From NCBI GenBank assembly GCA_902769255.1, contig CACXOM010000002.1:186001-250000 (forward strand): a stretch of DNA of 64,000 nt. Reading direction: 5' to 3'. Both the position numbers and the translations under genes were made by a program. The notes below the pieces were generated by a model. That model searched no databases. It was not told the origin of the DNA and saw nothing but the letters and a program-made list of their open reading frames with translations. This document shows, one piece after another, positions 1 to 10,724 of this stretch (position 1 is its first letter; the number at the start of each line of letters is the position of its first letter). The stretch comes from Oscillospiraceae bacterium (GTDB lineage: Bacteria > Bacillota > Clostridia > Oscillospirales > Acutalibacteraceae).

Positions 1-91
1 GATTTAACTTTGTTCTAATTAACTGACCTGCTTCAACTTTTTCAAGATTTGCGCCGTGCGCTAAAATCTTTTGAGTCATTGTCATTCCCAT
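1..91 (-). CDS. leuC: 3-isopropylmalate dehydratase large subunit (N-terminal part, runs off the window)
   Basis: Only the first 30 codons are present. The N-terminus reads MGMTMTQKILAHGANLEKVE, followed by AGQLIRTKL, which is typical of the LeuC start (the aconitase-family subunit that isomerises 2-isopropylmalate in leucine synthesis). A ribosome binding site AAGGAG precedes the ATG at 91; a second in-frame ATG at 85 is also possible. The gene starts 12 bases after the leuA stop on the same strand, so leuA and leuC are very probably co-transcribed. The Fe-S cluster ligands lie outside the window. Confidence 0.85.
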   Translation of the reverse strand, partial: MGMTMTQKILAHGANLEKVEAGQLIRTKLN

Positions 92-103
92 TATTTTTTC
101 TCC

Positions 104-1771
104 TTATTTAACGCTGTTTGAACGGTTTACTGCCGCAAACAATGCTTTAATCGATGAAGTAATAATATCATTATGAATACCTACGCCCCATTCGGTGTTG
201 CCTTCGGAATCAGTAATTCCGACATAAGTAACCGCTTTAGAGGTTGAACCTTTTTCAAGAGCATGTTCAGCATAGGTAAGGTTTTCAATGTTAGTTTTAA
301 TTTCTTTGTTAAGCGCTTTGCTTACCGCGTCTAATCGACCGTTACCCTCGCCTGCAAGAATTTTTTCTTCACCGTTGATAACAGCAGTCAAAACTGCTTT
401 GAATTTTTCATCTTCAAGACGGGCAAAGTGGGCGTCAACATATTCGATAGGCGAATTAACATTAACAAAGTTTTCTTTAAAAGCGTCGTAAATTTCGTTA
501 GGCATTAATTCTCTATGTTGCTCATCAGAAATACCTTTAATAAAATAACTTACCTTTTCGCATAAAACTTTCGGTAAAATATAGCCGTAATTCTGTTCAA
601 GAACATAACCGATACCGCCTTTACCTGATTGCGAATTAATTCTAATAACATCTGTTTCATATTTTCTGCCTACATCAGTTGGGTCAATTGGCAAATATGG
701 AACAGACCATTGTTCTTCGTTATTATCTTCTTTAAAGTGCATACCTTTTGCAATAGCATCTTGATGAGAGCCGGAAAAAGCAGCAAATACAAGAGAACCT
801 GCATATGGAGTTCTCTCGTAAACTTTCATTCTCGTTACTCTTTCATAAACCTCGCAAATTTTAGGCATATTTGAGAAATCAAGCTTCGGGTCAACGCCGT
901 GAGTATACATATTCATAGCAAGTGTGATAATATCTACATTACCTGTTCTCTCGCCGTTGCCGAAAAGCGTACCCTCTACCCTGTCGGCACCTGCTAAAAT
1001 ACCAAGTTCAGTATCGGCAACGCCACAACCTCTATCGTTATGAGGGTGAAGCGAAATTTCAACAAACTCACGATATTTAATATTTTTAGACATATATTCA
1101 ATTTGATTTGCATAAATATGCGGTAATGATAATTCAACCGTAACAGGAAGATTTAAAATTACAACATTATTTTCATTCGGTTTTAAAACATCAAGAACGG
1201 CGTTTGAAATTTCAAGTGCAAATTCAGGCTCAGTTCCTGTAAATGACTCAGGAGAATACTCAAATCTGAAATTACTGCCGTATTCTTTTTGCAATTTAAC
1301 AATCAACTCGGCGCCTTTTACAGCAATGTCGATAATTTCCTGTTTATCTTTTTTAAACACCTGCTGGCGTTGTGCAAAAGAAGTTGAATTATAAAAGTGA
1401 ACAATTGCGTTTTTGCAACCTTCAAGACTTTCAAAAGTTTTTTTAATAATATGTTCTCTCGCTTGTGTTAAAACCTGCACAGTAACGTCATCAGGAATTC
1501 TGTTTTCCTCAATAAGACGGCGTAAAAAGTTATATTCGGTATCAGAAGCAGCAGGAAAACCCACTTCAATTTCTTTAAAACCAAGTTTAACAAGCAAGTC
1601 AAAAAACTCAAGTTTTTCTTCAATGCTCATAGGAATTATTAAAGACTGGTTGCCGTCACGAAGGTCAACCGAGCACCATTTAGGAGCCTTTTCAATATAT
1701 TCTTTTTTTACCCAATCATACTCCGCTTTAGGAGGATTGAAATATTGGCGTTTGTATTTTTTTGCGTTCAT
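104..1771 (-). CDS. leuA: 2-isopropylmalate synthase, fungal/actinobacterial type
   Basis: Catalyses the first committed step of leucine synthesis: acetyl-CoA plus 2-ketoisovalerate to 2-isopropylmalate. The 555-residue protein has the HMGL-like TIM barrel with the metal/catalytic motif CSVDLRDGNQ near residues 33-42 and the HPHNDRGCG metal-binding loop. A C-terminal LeuA regulatory domain (from about residue 440) is expected to bind leucine for feedback inhibition. The sequence 'KWCSVDLRDGNQS' and the length point to the longer yeast/Mycobacterium form and not the E. coli form. The reading frame is open ten codons further upstream, but the start at 1771 (MNAKKYKRQY) has a GAAAGGA ribosome binding site. 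Controlled by the T-box leader upstream; leuC follows. Confidence 0.95.
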   Translation of the reverse strand: MNAKKYKRQYFNPPKAEYDWVKKEYIEKAPKWCSVDLRDGNQSLIIPMSIEEKLEFFDLLVKLGFKEIEVGFPAASDTEYNFLRRLIEENRIPDDVTVQVLTQAREHIIKKTFESLEGCKNAIVHFYNSTSFAQRQQVFKKDKQEIIDIAVKGAELIVKLQKEYGSNFRFEYSPESFTGTEPEFALEISNAVLDVLKPNENNVVILNLPVTVELSLPHIYANQIEYMSKNIKYREFVEISLHPHNDRGCGVADTELGILAGADRVEGTLFGNGERTGNVDIITLAMNMYTHGVDPKLDFSNMPKICEVYERVTRMKVYERTPYAGSLVFAAFSGSHQDAIAKGMHFKEDNNEEQWSVPYLPIDPTDVGRKYETDVIRINSQSGKGGIGYVLEQNYGYILPKVLCEKVSYFIKGISDEQHRELMPNEIYDAFKENFVNVNSPIEYVDAHFARLEDEKFKAVLTAVINGEEKILAGEGNGRLDAVSKALNKEIKTNIENLTYAEHALEKGSTSKAVTYVGITDSEGNTEWGVGIHNDIITSSIKALFAAVNRSNSVK

Positions 1772-1837
1772 AATTAATATAATCCTTTCGTAAATTGGCA
1801 ATTATACTTCAAAATATGAATTTTAGCAGATATAACA

Positions 1838-2116
1838 AAAAGCCTTCGTCTTTTATACAAAAAGACGAAGACTGAAACTTTAATCTCCGCGGTACCACTT
1901 TTCTTGGTTTAAAACCCACTTTATTCAGCACAATTAATGCCTACTTCCTATAACGGTGAAGTTCCGTCTTTCATACTCAAGATAAAAATCTCTTTCTGTC
2001 CGCCACTCAAGGGAGAGACTTGATTTACAACACGCCGTTGTCTTGCATCAACCGACAACTTTCTGTAGACGAAAACTTGTAACCTTTGCCCCTATCACAG
2101 TGTTTAATTTTCATTT
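1838..2116 (-). promoter_or_regulatory. T-box leader of leuA, candidate leucine (CUC) specifier
   Basis: On the minus strand the leader contains the conserved T-box core TGGTACCGCGG (1887-1897), which pairs with the tRNA acceptor end. It is followed by an intrinsic terminator with a stem of 10 bp (1844-1853 with 1861-1870) and a U-run. Upstream are the AG-bulge/distal-loop type segment (CAGAAAGTTGTCGGTTGATG) and a 'CCCTTGAGTGG' segment that usually follows the specifier codon. The triplet just before it is CUC (2015-2017), a leucine codon, in agreement with leuA downstream. Uncharged tRNA-Leu would stabilise the antiterminator. The T-box call is firm; the specifier is inferred from local context. 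Confidence 0.92.
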
Positions 2117-2122
2117 TCTATA

Positions 2123-2151
2123 ATTATATTTTAATATTTGCTGTTTGTCAA
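2123..2151 (-). promoter_or_regulatory. Promoter of the leuA T-box transcript
   Basis: Minus-strand -35 TTGACA (2146-2151) and -10 TATAAT (2123-2128) are separated by exactly 17 bases; the start point would be near 2116, at the 5' end of the T-box leader. Confidence 0.85.
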
Positions 2152-2278
2152 CAGTTTGCGACAACAAATATTTAATAAAAAAAGTCTTTCTTTTTGTGCA
2201 AAATGACGATTTATAAAATATAAGTATCTAAAATGTATATTATATGTTATAATTATTCTATTAAGAGGAGGGTTAATA

Positions 2279-3457
2279 ATGCCTTACAGTTTAAAAGAAA
2301 TAAATAATGACTTAAATTCGCTAATTATTTTTAAGAATTTAAAGTATTCGCCTGCTTTTCAGGCGCTTATGAAACTGAACGGTGAATATAACGTAATTAA
2401 ATCATACAGCGAATTCATTTCTTCAATTATCTCTAATAACTTGAACTTTACTGAATATGTTAAAGAGTTAGTTTTTACTGATGAAAACATTTACACGTCT
2501 TTAATTTGTGCAAAAAAAGATGTCTGTTTCTTAAAAGAACAGCTCGATTTGGAATTAAAAAAGCTTTATAAAATTTCAACTTTAGAAAAGAATGATTTTT
2601 CGGCAGATGTAATTAATAATTTTAAAATCTTCCCTACTTTCAGCGAAGATTTTACAAGTGAATATTATGAAAGAATAAAAGATATTTCAAAAACAGGCTT
2701 CGGTATTTTTGCGAACAATTATGTTTTTCATGTAGATAATAACGGTGAATTAAAAGCAACAGAGAGTTATAATATTAGAAAACTTAAAAACATTTACAGT
2801 TATGACAGAGAGCGCCAAAAAGTTATTGAAAACACAAAAGCTTTAGTTGAGGGTAAACCTTGTTGTAATGTTTTACTATATGGTGATGCAGGTACAGGAA
2901 AATCAAGCTCAATAAAAGCTATTTCAAGCGAGTTTTTCAGCGAAGGACTACGCTTGATTGAAATTGACACTTCTCAAGTAACTGCAATTTCGAATATTGT
3001 TTCAAAACTTGCTAACAATCCGCTTAAATTTATTATTTTTATTGATGATATTACTTTTTCAGCTGAAGACCCGAATTTCTGCGCTTTAAAAACAATTATT
3101 GACGGAAACTCAAAAGGTTTACCGAGCAATGTTTCTATTTATGCTACAAGCAACCACAGACATTTGATTAAAGAAACAATTGCTGATAGAGAGGGCGATG
3201 TTGTTAACGCTAATGATAATATTCAAGACATTATGGGACTTTGCGCTCGTTTTGGACTTTGCATAACCTTTACAAAACCCGACAGATATCGATTTGCAGA
3301 AATTGTTACCTCACTTGCTGACGAAAAAGGTTTGGAATATGATAAAGACAGCCTTTTGATTAAAGCAGAGGCATATGCAATAAGAAACGGCGGAAGAACT
3401 CCAAGGTGTGCCGACCAATTCATAGATTTAGTTTATTCCGGAATAGAAAAAATTTAA
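2279..3457 (+). CDS. DUF815-family AAA+ ATPase
   Basis: A 392-residue protein with an N-terminal helical region of unknown role and a C-terminal AAA+ module. The Walker A motif GDAGTGKSS is near residues 202-210, and a Walker B-like FIIFIDDITF lies near 251-260. The segment 'YATSNHRHL' is typical of DUF815 (sensor-1 region). The family is widespread in bacteria; its substrate is unknown. A strong AGAGGAGGG ribosome binding site precedes the ATG, and an extended -10 (TGTTATAAT, 2245-2253) lies just upstream. It stands alone between the divergent leu leader and the pyr promoter, so context gives no further hint. Confidence 0.88.
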   Translation: MPYSLKEINNDLNSLIIFKNLKYSPAFQALMKLNGEYNVIKSYSEFISSIISNNLNFTEYVKELVFTDENIYTSLICAKKDVCFLKEQLDLELKKLYKISTLEKNDFSADVINNFKIFPTFSEDFTSEYYERIKDISKTGFGIFANNYVFHVDNNGELKATESYNIRKLKNIYSYDRERQKVIENTKALVEGKPCCNVLLYGDAGTGKSSSIKAISSEFFSEGLRLIEIDTSQVTAISNIVSKLANNPLKFIIFIDDITFSAEDPNFCALKTIIDGNSKGLPSNVSIYATSNHRHLIKETIADREGDVVNANDNIQDIMGLCARFGLCITFTKPDRYRFAEIVTSLADEKGLEYDKDSLLIKAEAYAIRNGGRTPRCADQFIDLVYSGIEKI

Positions 3458-3484
3458 TATATACAATATACAGTATAAAAACAC

Positions 3485-3512
3485 TTGACATTTTAAAATA
3501 ATGTGCTATAAT
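3485..3512 (+). promoter_or_regulatory. Promoter of the pyrimidine operon
   Basis: -35 TTGACA (3485-3490), 16-base spacer, -10 TATAAT (3507-3512). The leader to the pyrC start is only about 30 bases, with no room for a PyrR attenuator, and none is visible. Confidence 0.85.
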
Positions 3513-3548
3513 ATTCAAAATGGCAAAAACAAGAAAGGATACGGCAAA

Positions 3549-4823
3549 ATGAATTTAGTCCTCAAAAACGCAAATGTTTTAACAAATCAAACGTTAAAAA
3601 AAGCGAATGTTTTTATTCGTGAGGGTTTAGTTTTTGAAATTTCCGAAAATTCTTGTTTTTCAAACTATACTGTTATTGATTGTAATAATTATTTTATTTT
3701 TCCCGGTTTCGTTGATGTTCACGTTCATCTTCGTCAGCCGGGTTTTTGTTATAAAGAAACAATTAAAAGCGGGAGTAAGGCAGCAGCGCACGGCGGTTAT
3801 ACAACAGTTTGCTCAATGCCTAATTTAAACCCTGTTCCCGACAGTTTGGAAAATTTAAAGGTTCAAACCGATGTAATTAAAAAAGATGCTGTTATAAATG
3901 TAATTCCATACGGCTCAATTACAAAAGGTGAAAACGGCGAGCAACTGTCTGATATGAACGACTTGTCTCCTTATGTTGTCGCCTTTTCTGATGACGGCAG
4001 AGGCGTTCAATCTGACGATATGATGAAAAGCGCTATGATAAGGGCAAAAAGCCTTAATAAAATAATTGTAGCGCATTGTGAAGATAATTCGCTTCTAAAA
4101 GGTGGATACATTCACGATGGTGAATATGCAAAAGCGCACAATCACAAAGGCATTTGTTCTGCGAGTGAATTTAAGCAAATTGCGAGAGATTTAGAACTTG
4201 TAAAGCAAACTGGTTGTAAATATCATATTTGCCATATTTCAACAAAAGAAAGTGTTGAAATAATAAGAAAAGCGAAAAAAGAAGGTCTTGATGTAACCTG
4301 CGAAACATCCCCTACTTACCTATTACTTAACGACAGTATGTTGCAAGAAGACGGCAGGTTTAAAATGAATCCGCCAATTCGATGCGAAGAGGACAGACTT
4401 GCGCTGATTGAGGGCTTAAAAGACGGCACAATTGATATGATAGCAACTGACCACGCACCGCACAGTAAAGAGGAGAAATCAAAAGGGCTTGAAAAATCAG
4501 CTATGGGCGTTGTAGCACTTGAATGTGCCTTCCCTCTTTTATATACTTACTTAGTTAAAGAAAAAATAATTACGCTTGAAAAACTAATTGAGTTAATGCA
4601 CTATAACCCTAAAAAAAGGTTTAATATTTCGGGCGGTTTAAATATTGGTGAGAGAGCCGACTTATGCGTTTATGACTTAAATGCAAAAGAAACTGTAAAT
4701 CCTGATAACTTTTTTTCAAAAGGCAGGAGCACTCCTTTTGAAAATTACAAAATAAATGCTAAATGTAAAATGACGATATGTAAAGGAGAAGTAAAATGGC
4801 AAGAAAATATGACAGAAAAATAA
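3549..4823 (+). CDS. pyrC: Dihydroorotase (class I)
   Basis: Third step of UMP synthesis: reversible cyclisation of carbamoyl aspartate to dihydroorotate. The 424-residue amidohydrolase has the zinc-binding DVHVHLRQPG motif (HxH, about residues 56-65). Further metal/catalytic signatures are 'HICHIST' and 'ATDHAPHS' (Asp plus His near 305). Start at 3549 is chosen for the GAAAGGA ribosome binding site and the family N-terminus (MNLVLKNANVL); the frame is open 16 codons further upstream, overlapping the promoter. First gene of the pyr operon; its 3' end overlaps carA by 28 bases. Confidence 0.95.
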   Translation: MNLVLKNANVLTNQTLKKANVFIREGLVFEISENSCFSNYTVIDCNNYFIFPGFVDVHVHLRQPGFCYKETIKSGSKAAAHGGYTTVCSMPNLNPVPDSLENLKVQTDVIKKDAVINVIPYGSITKGENGEQLSDMNDLSPYVVAFSDDGRGVQSDDMMKSAMIRAKSLNKIIVAHCEDNSLLKGGYIHDGEYAKAHNHKGICSASEFKQIARDLELVKQTGCKYHICHISTKESVEIIRKAKKEGLDVTCETSPTYLLLNDSMLQEDGRFKMNPPIRCEEDRLALIEGLKDGTIDMIATDHAPHSKEEKSKGLEKSAMGVVALECAFPLLYTYLVKEKIITLEKLIELMHYNPKKRFNISGGLNIGERADLCVYDLNAKETVNPDNFFSKGRSTPFENYKINAKCKMTICKGEVKWQENMTEK

Positions 4824-5893
4824 TTCTTGAAAACGGCGAAGAGTATTACGGTTACGGCTTCGGCGAAAACACTCAAAGAGTTTGCGAAATTGTATTTAAT
4901 ACATCTATGGTAGGTTATCAGGAAATTGTTTCCGACCCGTCATATACATATCAAATGGTTGTTATGACCTATCCGCTTATCGGCAATTACGGCGTTGCTG
5001 ACGATGACTTTGAAACAAAAATTCCTACAATTGGCGGTTTAATTGTAAGAGAATATAACGATAACCCTTCTAATTTCCGCTATACAAAAACACTTTCAGA
5101 AATTTTAGAGGAAAATCATATTCCGGGAATTTACGGTGTTGATACAAGAAAAATAACAAGAAGTATTAGAGATTTAGGTAGCAGAAGAGTTTTGATAACA
5201 AGCGCCGAAACTTCGCTTGAAGAGGGTCTTGAAATTATCAAAAACACTCCTGTTCCCCATGATGCAGTTGAAAAAGTAAGTTGCCAAAAAAGATGGTATT
5301 CAAGAACATCTAACCACAAATTCAATGTTGTTGCAATTGACTGCGGAATAAAGCTTAATATTATTCGCTCGCTTAATGCGCACAGTTGCAATGTTACAGT
5401 TGTTCCTTTTAACACAAGCGCTAAAGATATTCTTGCAATGAATCCTGACGGCATTTTCTTGTCTAACGGCCCCGGCGACCCTGAAGATGTTACAACGGTA
5501 ATTAATCTTGTAAAAGAATTAATCGGCAAAAAACCTATTTTTGGTATTTGCCTTGGACATCAAATGATTTCGCTCGCTTACGGCGCAAAAACTTATAAAT
5601 TGAAATTTGGCCATAGAGGCGGTAACCACCCTGTTAAAAACCTTGAAAACGGTAAAATTGAAATAACCAGCCAAAACCACAGTTACGCTGTTGATTATGA
5701 CAGTTTGAAAAATACAAAACTCACCCCAACTCATATAAATATACTTGACAACACAGTTGAGGGTGTTGAATGCAAAGAAGATAAAGTGTTCTCGGTACAA
5801 TATCACCCTGAAAGTGCGCCGGGTCCGCAAGACAGTATATATTTATTTAAGAAATTTATAAAAATTATGGAGGAGGACAAAGATAATGCCTAA
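4796..5893 (+). CDS. carA: Carbamoyl-phosphate synthase small (glutaminase) subunit
   Basis: Hydrolyses glutamine and channels ammonia to CarB for carbamoyl phosphate, used for pyrimidines and arginine. The 365-residue protein has the CPSase small-chain N-terminal domain (about 1-150) and a class I glutamine amidotransferase domain. The nucleophile is Cys252 in GICLGHQ and the catalytic His/Glu are in YHPESAPGP near the C-terminus. The start overlaps the end of pyrC and has a GGAG ribosome binding site. It overlaps carB by 8 bases, suggesting translational coupling of the two subunits. Confidence 0.96.
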   Translation: MARKYDRKIILENGEEYYGYGFGENTQRVCEIVFNTSMVGYQEIVSDPSYTYQMVVMTYPLIGNYGVADDDFETKIPTIGGLIVREYNDNPSNFRYTKTLSEILEENHIPGIYGVDTRKITRSIRDLGSRRVLITSAETSLEEGLEIIKNTPVPHDAVEKVSCQKRWYSRTSNHKFNVVAIDCGIKLNIIRSLNAHSCNVTVVPFNTSAKDILAMNPDGIFLSNGPGDPEDVTTVINLVKELIGKKPIFGICLGHQMISLAYGAKTYKLKFGHRGGNHPVKNLENGKIEITSQNHSYAVDYDSLKNTKLTPTHINILDNTVEGVECKEDKVFSVQYHPESAPGPQDSIYLFKKFIKIMEEDKDNA

Positions 5894-8800
5894 AAGAAAC
5901 GATATTAAAAAAGTTCTTGTAATCGGTTCGGGTCCTATTGTTATTGGACAAGCGGCTGAATTTGACTATGCAGGTACACAAGCGTGTCTTGCACTTCGTG
6001 AAGAAGGTTATGAAGTTATTCTTTGCAACTCCAACCCTGCAACAATTATGACTGATACCACTATTGCAGATAAAGTATATATGGAACCGCTCACACTCGA
6101 ATATGTTGCAAAAATCATAAGATATGAACGCCCAGACGCTCTTATTCCGGGTATCGGCGGACAAACAGGTCTTAACATTGCAATGCAACTTGAGAAGAAA
6201 GGTGTTTTAAGAGAGTGTCAGGTTGAACTTCTCGGCACTTCTTCCGAGAGTATTGAAAAAGCGGAAGACAGAGAGTTGTTTAAAGAACTTTGCGAAGAAA
6301 TCGGCGAACCTGTTTTGCCGTCAATTATTGCAAATTCTATGGACGAAGCAATAAACGCTGCTGAAGAAATAGGCTACCCTGTTGTACTTCGCCCTGCATT
6401 TACATTAGGCGGTACAGGCGGCGGTTTTGCTGATAATGAAGCAGAATTAAAAGAAATTGCGAAAAATGCTTTAAAACTCTCCCCTGTTCATCAGGTTTTA
6501 GTTGAAAAAAGCATTAAAGGTTATAAAGAAATTGAATATGAGGTAATTCGTGATAAAAACGATACCGCTATTACTGTTTGTAATATGGAAAATATTGACC
6601 CTGTCGGTATTCACACAGGCGACTCAATTGTTGTCGCGCCAAGCCAAACACTTACAAATAAGGAATACCATTTACTTCGTGACAGCGCATTAAAAACAAT
6701 TCGTGCTTTAAAAATCGAGGGCGGTTGTAATGTTCAATTTGCGCTTGACCCTGAATCATTTAGTTATTACTTAATCGAGGTAAACCCGAGGGTTTCACGT
6801 TCTTCCGCATTAGCGTCTAAAGCGAGCGGTTACCCAATTGCTCGTGTTTCTGCAAAAATCGCTATTGGTATGACTTTAGATGAAATTCAAATTGCAAATA
6901 CACCGGCATCTTTTGAGCCGACTCTTGACTATGTCGTAACAAAAATGCCGAGATTTCCTTTTGATAAATTTGCAACAGCCTCAAACAAACTTTCTACTCA
7001 AATGAAAGCCACCGGCGAGGTTATGAGCATTGGCAGAACAATCGAAGAAAGCCTTTTAAAAGCAATTCGCTCGCTTGAAATAGATGTAAACTATAATCAC
7101 ATTTTCTTAAAGAAATTTGATAAATATACAAGAGAAGAATTGGTTGAATATATCAAAACAGGTACAGACGACCGAATTTACGCTATTGCAGAACTTATGT
7201 GGCACGGCGAAGATTTAGGTGTTATTTGGAATGCAACAAAAATTGATATGCTTTTCCTTGACAAAATTAAAAATATTGTTGATTTTGAAAAAGAATTAAA
7301 AGAGCATAAGTTTGATGTTAATACCCTTAAAGAAGCCAAAAAAATGGGCTTTTCCGATACTTTTATCGCAAAACTTTGGGAAACAAGCGAATTAGATATT
7401 TATAATCTTCGTAAAAAAGAAAATATTATTCCAGTTTATAAAATGATTGATACTTGCGCAAGCGAGTTTGAAAGTTATATTCCTTATTTCTATTCAACTT
7501 ATGAAGATGAAAACGAGTCGATAGTATCTGACAAAAAGAAAATTATCGTTTTAGGTTCAGGCCCTATTCGTATAGGTCAAGGCGTTGAATTTGACTATTC
7601 TACCGTTCACGCAATTAAAACAATCAAACAATCGGGTTATGAGGCTATTATAATCAACAACAACCCTGAAACAGTTTCAACTGATTATACCTGTTCAGAT
7701 AAACTCTATTTTGAACCGCTCACACCTGAAGATGTTATGAACATAATCGACCTTGAAAAACCTTACGGCGTAATTACAACACTTGGCGGTCAAACAGCTA
7801 TTAACTTGGCTCAACCTTTGGCTGACAGAGGTGTAAACATTATCGGTACAGATTGCGCCGCAATCGACAGAGCCGAAAACAGAGACGCTTTTGAAAAACT
7901 TTTGGTTGACCTTAAAATCCCGCAACCTACCGGTAAAGCGGTTACAAATATTGAAGAAGGCGTTGCGGTTGCAAAACAAATCGGCTACCCTGTTTTAGTT
8001 CGCCCGTCATTCGTTTTAGGCGGTCGCGCTATGCAAATTGTTGCTGACGAAGCAGGACTTCGCCACTACTTAAAAACAGCCGTTGAAATTGATGAAGACA
8101 AGCCTGTTTTGGTTGATAAATATATTCAAGGTAAAGAAGTCGAAATTGATGCAATTTGCGACGGTGAAGATGTTTTTGTTCCCGGTATTATGGAATTGGT
8201 TGAGCGAACCGGTATTCACAGCGGTGACTCAATCAGCGTTTACCCTGTTTTCAGCATATCTGATAAAGTTAAAGGCACAATTTTGAAATATGCTAAAAAA
8301 TTAGGACTTGGTATCGGCATTGTCGGACTTTACAACATTCAGTTTATTGTTGATAAAAATGATGATGTTTATATTATTGAGGTAAACCCTCGTTCATCAA
8401 GAACAGTTCCTTTCTTATCAAAATCAACAGGTTATTCACTTGCTGATATTGCAACTAATGTTATTTTAGGCAAGTCGCTTAAAGAGCAAGGCATTTTTGA
8501 TATGTATCCACAGGAAAAAGAGCGTTGGTATGTAAAAGTTCCGGTATTCTCATTCAGCAAAATCAGTGGTCTTGACGCTTACCTCTCCCCTGAAATGAAA
8601 TCTACAGGCGAAGCAATTGGCTATGACGACAGACTTAACCGCGCACTTTACAAAGCGTTGCAAGCTTCCGGTATGCACTTACAAAATTACGGTACAGTTT
8701 TAGCAACTATCGCCGATAACGACAAAGAAGAAGCGTTGCCTTTAATCAGAAGATTTTACAATTTAGGCTTTAATATCGAAGCTACCAAAGGTACTGCTGA

Positions 8801-9071
8801 TTTCTTAAAGAAAAACGGTATACGCACACATACACTTGCAAAATTAGGCGAAGGTAGCGAAGAAATATTAGACAATATGCGCCAAGGCTATGTAAACTAT
8901 GTTATTAACACTCGTGATGTAAACTCTGTTCAGGGTGAGTCAGACGGTTTTGAAATTCGCCGTTGCGCAGTTGAAAACAATGTTACAATGTTCACTTCGC
9001 TTGATACAGTTAAAGTTTTAATTGATGTTTTGGAAGAAACCACATTCGGAATTTCTCCGATAAACGCTTAA
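5886..9071 (+). CDS. carB: Carbamoyl-phosphate synthase large subunit
   Basis: The 1061-residue synthetase makes carbamoyl phosphate from bicarbonate, ammonia and two ATP. The two homologous ATP-grasp halves are visible: each begins with a 'VLGSGPIxIGQGxEFDY' type motif (residues about 10-25 and 555-572). A C-terminal MGS-like allosteric domain ('[17 protein letters not shown]' onward) usually binds regulators such as UMP or ornithine. Full length for the family. It follows carA with a short overlap and a GGAGGA ribosome binding site. Only one CarAB pair is in the window, sitting in the pyr operon and therefore probably serving UMP synthesis first. Confidence 0.97.
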   Translation: MPKRNDIKKVLVIGSGPIVIGQAAEFDYAGTQACLALREEGYEVILCNSNPATIMTDTTIADKVYMEPLTLEYVAKIIRYERPDALIPGIGGQTGLNIAMQLEKKGVLRECQVELLGTSSESIEKAEDRELFKELCEEIGEPVLPSIIANSMDEAINAAEEIGYPVVLRPAFTLGGTGGGFADNEAELKEIAKNALKLSPVHQVLVEKSIKGYKEIEYEVIRDKNDTAITVCNMENIDPVGIHTGDSIVVAPSQTLTNKEYHLLRDSALKTIRALKIEGGCNVQFALDPESFSYYLIEVNPRVSRSSALASKASGYPIARVSAKIAIGMTLDEIQIANTPASFEPTLDYVVTKMPRFPFDKFATASNKLSTQMKATGEVMSIGRTIEESLLKAIRSLEIDVNYNHIFLKKFDKYTREELVEYIKTGTDDRIYAIAELMWHGEDLGVIWNATKIDMLFLDKIKNIVDFEKELKEHKFDVNTLKEAKKMGFSDTFIAKLWETSELDIYNLRKKENIIPVYKMIDTCASEFESYIPYFYSTYEDENESIVSDKKKIIVLGSGPIRIGQGVEFDYSTVHAIKTIKQSGYEAIIINNNPETVSTDYTCSDKLYFEPLTPEDVMNIIDLEKPYGVITTLGGQTAINLAQPLADRGVNIIGTDCAAIDRAENRDAFEKLLVDLKIPQPTGKAVTNIEEGVAVAKQIGYPVLVRPSFVLGGRAMQIVADEAGLRHYLKTAVEIDEDKPVLVDKYIQGKEVEIDAICDGEDVFVPGIMELVERTGIHSGDSISVYPVFSISDKVKGTILKYAKKLGLGIGIVGLYNIQFIVDKNDDVYIIEVNPRSSRTVPFLSKSTGYSLADIATNVILGKSLKEQGIFDMYPQEKERWYVKVPVFSFSKISGLDAYLSPEMKSTGEAIGYDDRLNRALYKALQASGMHLQNYGTVLATIADNDKEEALPLIRRFYNLGFNIEATKGTADFLKKNGIRTHTLAKLGEGSEEILDNMRQGYVNYVINTRDVNSVQGESDGFEIRRCAVENNVTMFTSLDTVKVLIDVLEETTFGISPINA

Positions 9072-9087
9072 TTTAAGGAGATTTTAA

Positions 9088-9819
9088 GTGAAACAAGGAA
9101 TTTTTGAAATAGTTTCAAATAAAAAAATCGCAAAAGATGTATTTGAAATGGTTTTATCTGGCGACACTTCCGATATAAAAAATCCCGGACAGTTTATTAA
9201 CATAAAATTAGACGGATTTTTTCTTCGCCGACCTATTTCGGTTTGCGATTACGATGAGAAAACTGTTACTATAATTTATAAAGTTGTAGGCAGCGGCACC
9301 GATGTTATGTCTAAATTAAATTCAGGCGACAAACTTGATATTTTAACAGGACTTGGCAATGGTTTTGATATTACAAAATCAGGCGACTCCCCTGTTTTAA
9401 TCGGCGGTGGCGTTGGTGTTCCGCCTATGTATAATCTTTGCAAAAAGTTAATTACTGAAGGTAAAAATGTATCGGTAATTTTAGGTTTTAATACCGAAAA
9501 CGAGATTTTTTATGAAGAAGAATTTAAAAATTTAGGTGCAAAAGTTTATTTTGCAACTGCTGACGGCTCTTACGGTAAAAAAGGCTTTGTAACTGATGTT
9601 TTAAAAGATTTAGAATACTCTTATTTTTACACTTGCGGACCAATGCCTATGTTCGAAGCAATTGAAAATATCGCAAAAACAAGCGGTCAATACAGTTTTG
9701 AAGAAAGAATGGGTTGCGGTTTTGGCGCTTGTATGGGTTGTTCTTGCAAAACAAAATATAAAAATATCAGAATTTGCAAAGACGGACCTGTGCTTGAAAG
9801 AGAGGTAATTGTATGGTAG
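9088..9819 (+). CDS. pyrK: Dihydroorotate dehydrogenase B, electron-transfer subunit
   Basis: The 243-residue flavoprotein passes electrons from dihydroorotate, via PyrD, to NAD+. It has the ferredoxin-reductase-like FAD domain ('LRRPISVCDYD'), the NAD-binding part ('LIGGGVGVPPM') and a C-terminal [2Fe-2S] site made of the cysteines in 'GCGFGACMGCSC' plus one more in 'RICKDGP'. The start is a GTG codon with an AAGGAG ribosome binding site. Together with the downstream PyrD this indicates the class 1B, NAD-linked enzyme of anaerobic Firmicutes. It overlaps pyrD by 7 bases. Confidence 0.95.
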   Translation: MKQGIFEIVSNKKIAKDVFEMVLSGDTSDIKNPGQFINIKLDGFFLRRPISVCDYDEKTVTIIYKVVGSGTDVMSKLNSGDKLDILTGLGNGFDITKSGDSPVLIGGGVGVPPMYNLCKKLITEGKNVSVILGFNTENEIFYEEEFKNLGAKVYFATADGSYGKKGFVTDVLKDLEYSYFYTCGPMPMFEAIENIAKTSGQYSFEERMGCGFGACMGCSCKTKYKNIRICKDGPVLEREVIVW

Positions 9820-10724
9820 ATTTAAAAGTAAATTTATGTGGTTTACCTCTTGATAACCCTATAATACCTGCAAGCGGTACATTCGGGTTCGGTTATGAGT
9901 TTAGCGAGTTGTATGATATTAACTGCCTTGGCACTTTTTCGTTTAAAGGTACTACAAAAGATGCTCGTTTTGGCAACCCCACACCGAGAATTGCTGAAAC
10001 ACCAAACGGTATGATAAATGCTGTAGGACTTCAAAATCCCGGCGTTGAAAAGGTTATTAGTGAAGAGTTACCAAAGCTTAAAAAATGTTTTAATAAAAAA
10101 GTTATGGCAAATGTTAGCGGTTTTTCTGTTGAAGATTACGCTTATACTTGCGAAAAATTAGATAAAGAAGAGCAAGTGGGCTGGCTTGAAGTAAATGTTA
10201 GTTGCCCTAATGTTCATGGTGGCGGAATGAGTTTTGGCACTTCGCCCGAAATGGTGGCTAAAGTAACAAAAGCTGTAAAAGCAGTTACAACAAAACCTGT
10301 TATTATTAAACTTTCGCCTAATGTAACAAATATTGCTGAAATAGCAAAAGCTTGTGAAGAGGCAGGCGCAGACGGAATTAGTCTTATTAACACGCTTTTA
10401 GGCATGAGAATAGATTTAAAGACTAAAAAGCCTGTAATTGCAAATAAAATGGGCGGTTTTTCAGGTAGCGCAATTTTACCGGTTGCTCTTCGTTGTGTAT
10501 ATCAGGTTTATGATGCAGTTAATATACCGATTGTCGGTATGGGTGGCGTTTCAAGTGCTGAAGATGTTATTGAAATGATGTTAGCAGGTGCGACAGCGGT
10601 ACAAATCGGCGCAGCAAACCTTATTAACCCTTATGTTTGCCGAGATATAATTAATGATTTACCTGCCTTTATGCAAAAATACGGCATTAATAGTTTAAAA
10701 AATATTGTAGGAGGAGCGCATTAA
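9813..10724 (+). CDS. pyrD: Dihydroorotate dehydrogenase B, catalytic subunit
   Basis: Oxidises dihydroorotate to orotate with FMN (fourth step of UMP synthesis). The 303-residue TIM barrel has the family signatures 'NPIIPASGTFGFG', 'NVSCPN' (active-site Cys of class 1B enzymes) and the FMN-phosphate loop 'PIVGMGGVSSAED'. Placed directly after pyrK, overlapping it by 7 bases; its last stop base is the first base of the pyrF ATG. Confidence 0.96.
   Translation: MVDLKVNLCGLPLDNPIIPASGTFGFGYEFSELYDINCLGTFSFKGTTKDARFGNPTPRIAETPNGMINAVGLQNPGVEKVISEELPKLKKCFNKKVMANVSGFSVEDYAYTCEKLDKEEQVGWLEVNVSCPNVHGGGMSFGTSPEMVAKVTKAVKAVTTKPVIIKLSPNVTNIAEIAKACEEAGADGISLINTLLGMRIDLKTKKPVIANKMGGFSGSAILPVALRCVYQVYDAVNIPIVGMGGVSSAEDVIEMMLAGATAVQIGAANLINPYVCRDIINDLPAFMQKYGINSLKNIVGGAH

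Noticed and set aside
5519..6188. Minus-strand ORFs of about 100 codons opposite carA and carB
   Set aside because: They lie wholly within strongly conserved genes in the opposite strand and show no start signals or sensible protein composition.
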